From contig JAZHDD010000017.1 in assembly GCA_036541255.1 (NCBI GenBank), positions 1-64,000 on the forward strand: a stretch of 64,000 nucleotides of DNA, read 5' to 3'. A program made the position numbers and the translations under genes. The notes under the pieces were generated by a model. The model saw only the letters and a list, made by a program, of their open reading frames with translations. It was not told the origin of the DNA and made no database searches. Positions 62,092 to 64,000 of this stretch are shown here, piece after piece. This DNA comes from Paucidesulfovibrio sp036541255. Its GTDB lineage: Bacteria; Desulfobacterota; Desulfovibrionia; Desulfovibrionales; Desulfovibrionaceae. Every line of letters starts with the position of its first letter. Position 1 is the stretch's first letter.

Positions 62092-62895
62092 TCAGCGTAC
62101 CGGGGCCTTGAGCCATTCCAGACTGAGGTATCGTTCGGGCACGTCCACGTCGAAGGCCAGTTCCAGGTAGTCGAGCCGGGTAAAGCCTTCCTCTCCGTCC
62201 ACGGTCATGACCCAGACCACGGGAAACAAGCGGCCCCCCATGGGCTTGATCTCCTGGGCCGCAAGTCGTTTTACGGGCAGGAAATCCTCGTCGTAGAAGA
62301 TTTCCTCGGTCATGATGTAGTCCTCGCGCACCTTCACTGTCTGCATGCCCCAGACCACGGGAGCGCCCGGCTTGGGCATGCATTTGATTTCGTAGACCGT
62401 TACGCCGTCCACAACTTCAGAGCCGATCAGTTCGTGGTCGTAGTCCACGGTGAGGCTGTCGGATTTGGACAAATCGTTGTTGGAGAAGTCCGAGCCCATC
62501 CAGGACTGGGACATCATGGACGGCGGAATTTTGATGGTCCGGTTGACCTTGGGGTTGTAGGTCCACATCTCCCTGTCCAGTTTGAGCGTGGCGTTGCCCT
62601 TGTCCTTGGCCGGTTCCGTGACTTTGAACACGCTGTCCTCGCGGCCTTTGGTCCAGATGACCATGGTCATGCGCCGTTCCCAGTCGGGGCGGTGGATGGT
62701 CATGCGCATGGTGGCGATGGAGGAGGTGCCGCGCCAATAATCCATGGCGCCCTGCACGAGATCCTCGGCGGTGAGGGGGACAGCTTGTTGCGAGGATTCC
62801 TGCGCTCCGGCCGGACGGGCGGGCAGGAGCAAGGCGGGCAGGAGGAGAGTGAACAGGATGGTCGAGAAACGCAGCTTGCGAAAAAGAACGCGCAT
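62092..62895 (-). CDS. LolA-like periplasmic lipoprotein-sorting protein
   Basis: A 267-residue exported protein: signal peptide (about 1-32, ending AGAQ) and a half-barrel of the outer-membrane lipoprotein-sorting group (IATMRMTIHRPDWERRM, REMWTYNPKVNRTIKIPPSMM, LPVKRLAAQEIKPMGGRLFP). LolA folds carry acyl chains across the periplasm. It is larger than LolA (about 200) and is first in a five-gene operon with two permeases, an ATPase and a barrel. ATG 62895 has GGAG 5 bases upstream. Confidence 0.88.
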   Translation of the reverse strand: MRVLFRKLRFSTILFTLLLPALLLPARPAGAQESSQQAVPLTAEDLVQGAMDYWRGTSSIATMRMTIHRPDWERRMTMVIWTKGREDSVFKVTEPAKDKGNATLKLDREMWTYNPKVNRTIKIPPSMMSQSWMGSDFSNNDLSKSDSLTVDYDHELIGSEVVDGVTVYEIKCMPKPGAPVVWGMQTVKVREDYIMTEEIFYDEDFLPVKRLAAQEIKPMGGRLFPVVWVMTVDGEEGFTRLDYLELAFDVDVPERYLSLEWLKAPVR

Positions 62896-63050
62896 TGGGG
62901 CTCCGAGTGCTCTGGCCATGCAGGCAGACAGGTTTGCGCCGGGCATGTTCCGTTAGTAGATATTCAGAGTTCTTATGCCGGTAGCCGAAGTTTATGGCGA
63001 AGTCCAGCCACGTGCTGTTAAACTCGATTTGTAAGTGCGGCCTCCTTGTC

Positions 63051-63079
63051 TTGACAAGCAGGGCCACGGGACGCATTTT
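63051..63079 (+). promoter_or_regulatory. Possible promoter of the hydantoinase-type gene
   Basis: TTGACA (63051-63056), a 17-base spacer and CATTTT, 40 bases before the ATG. The -10 match is poor. Confidence 0.4.
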
Positions 63080-63118
63080 CCAGACGGCGCAGTGCTCTCC
63101 TCAACATCGGAACGGGTA

Positions 63119-64000
63119 ATGATTCAGGCTGGACCGAATTACATTGTCGGCATCGACACGGGCGGGACCTTCACGGACGCGGTGGTCTATGCGCCGGGTC
63201 GGGGCGTTGTGGCCTCGGCCAAGCGGCCCACGAGCCATGGCGACCTGGAAAAGGGCATCACGGCGGCCTTGCAGGCGGCTTTGGAAGATGCGTGCATCTC
63301 CGGGGCGGACGTTGCCTGCGTGGGCATTTCCACGACCCTGGCCACCAACAGCGTGGTGGAAAGCCGGGGAGCCCGCGTGGGGCTCTTTCAGATAGGAGTG
63401 CACAAGCCAGTGCGCCTGCCCGTGGTGTCGGTCAAGTTCCTTCAGGGCGGGCATCTGGTGAGCGGCAAGGAGGAAGCCCCCCTTGATCTGCCAGCGCTGG
63501 TGGCCGGGGTGCGCCAGTTCCAGGATCATGTGGACGCCTATGCCGTTGCCGCCTCGGGAAGCTGCTTCAATCCGGCCCACGAGCAGGTCGCGGCCAAGGC
63601 AATTGCCATGGTGGATCCCAAGCCCGTGTCATTGGCGCATCAGGTCAGCGAACTGCCCTCCCATGAGGAGCGGCTGGCCACGGTGGCCCTGAACGCCAAA
63701 CTGTTGCCGGTCATGGAACTTTTTCTGGACCGATTGCGCTCTTCGCTCAAACGATTGGGCATCGACGGGCAAATGTTCATCGTCAGCGGCGATGCCTCGA
63801 CCATGCCGCCGGATCAGGCTGCGGAAAAGCCTTTGACCACGTTCGCGGCCGGACCGGCAGCTTCGGCGCTGTATGGAGCGCATGCCGCGGGCCTCGCAGG
63901 GGCAACAGACGTCCTGGTTGTGGACGTGGGCGGCACCACGACCGATCTCGTGTTGGTGCGCGGGGGAGAGCCTGCGGTGCGGACGGGCGGTTCCGTTATC
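63119..64000 (+). CDS. Hydantoinase/oxoprolinase family protein, N-terminal part
   Basis: The first 294 residues, open to the right edge of the window. The start YIVGIDTGGTFTDAVVY is the Hydant_A_N nucleotide-binding motif, and VGISTTLATNSVVE follows. The second phosphate-binding motif VVDVGGTTTDLVLVRGG (about 270-285) opens the hydantoinase A domain. Full enzymes split cyclic amides (hydantoins, 5-oxoproline) or carboxylate acetone, using ATP. ATG 63119 is chosen because the family N-terminus starts there. Divergent from the Lol-like operon. Confidence 0.9.
   Translation, partial: MIQAGPNYIVGIDTGGTFTDAVVYAPGRGVVASAKRPTSHGDLEKGITAALQAALEDACISGADVACVGISTTLATNSVVESRGARVGLFQIGVHKPVRLPVVSVKFLQGGHLVSGKEEAPLDLPALVAGVRQFQDHVDAYAVAASGSCFNPAHEQVAAKAIAMVDPKPVSLAHQVSELPSHEERLATVALNAKLLPVMELFLDRLRSSLKRLGIDGQMFIVSGDASTMPPDQAAEKPLTTFAAGPAASALYGAHAAGLAGATDVLVVDVGGTTTDLVLVRGGEPAVRTGGSVI

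Overview
The window looks like chromosome of a sulfate-reducing deltaproteobacterium of the Desulfovibrio type. This is inferred from GC-rich coding DNA, a rubrerythrin behind a PerR-like box, a CbiM-type nickel locus with a NikR-like site of the Desulfovibrio kind, a selenocysteine-coding peroxiredoxin, lipid A synthesis (lpxK) and many Gram-negative envelope genes. I saw no rRNA, tRNA, CRISPR array, insertion sequence or phage structural gene. The first gene (a fragment ending at base 84) and the last (starting at 63119) run off the window.

Layout. 1-7138: rubrerythrin with a divergent promoter and PerR-like box, a Bax-inhibitor-1 membrane protein, lpxK-rnr, cheV, an S24/CI-type repressor and a 55-residue zinc-ribbon protein. 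7139-8006 is a gene-free gap. 8007-24428 is one large MSHA-type type IV pilus locus in two facing operons. The plus-strand operon (8007-19403) encodes a PilM-PilN fusion, PilO- and PilP-like proteins, an MshL-like secretin, an MshM-like ATPase fused to LysM, MshE, MshG, two major pilins and PilT. The minus-strand operon (24428 down to 19537) encodes three minor pilins, a PilX-like protein carrying two lectin folds (likely tip adhesin), a small secreted protein and a REC-GGDEF diguanylate cyclase. MshE carries the c-di-GMP-binding MshEN domain, so the locus appears to hold both a maker and a reader of c-di-GMP.

24634-33145: alkaline phosphatase lipoprotein, YibE/F protein, a small acidic protein, a polar amino acid ABC transporter, an EamA transporter, a DHH phosphoesterase and a DUF1992 protein. 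33272-38068: an operon of an SMP-30-like protein, an HpnA-like epimerase and an HpnN-like RND protein (hopanoid-associated families, but with no cyclase in the window). 38119-45815: a DEAD-box helicase, a lone receiver protein, PEP carboxykinase, and the sodium-pumping oxaloacetate decarboxylase subunits B, G and A behind yjbQ.

45904-49846 is a metal/redox stretch: a DUF2325 gene under a promoter overlapped by Fur-like boxes, two small Cys-rich membrane proteins, an ArsR-controlled permease, and a peroxiredoxin whose catalytic cysteine codon is an in-frame TGA followed by a SECIS-like hairpin. This is the strongest single discovery in the window.

49972-64000: a CbiM/NikL-type nickel locus, a LysE exporter next to a short AraC-type protein, a secreted protein, a hybrid kinase with six PAS domains, a second LysE exporter, and a five-gene envelope operon (LolA-like carrier, two FtsX-like permeases, LolD-like ATPase, outer-membrane barrel). 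It ends in the start of a hydantoinase/oxoprolinase gene.
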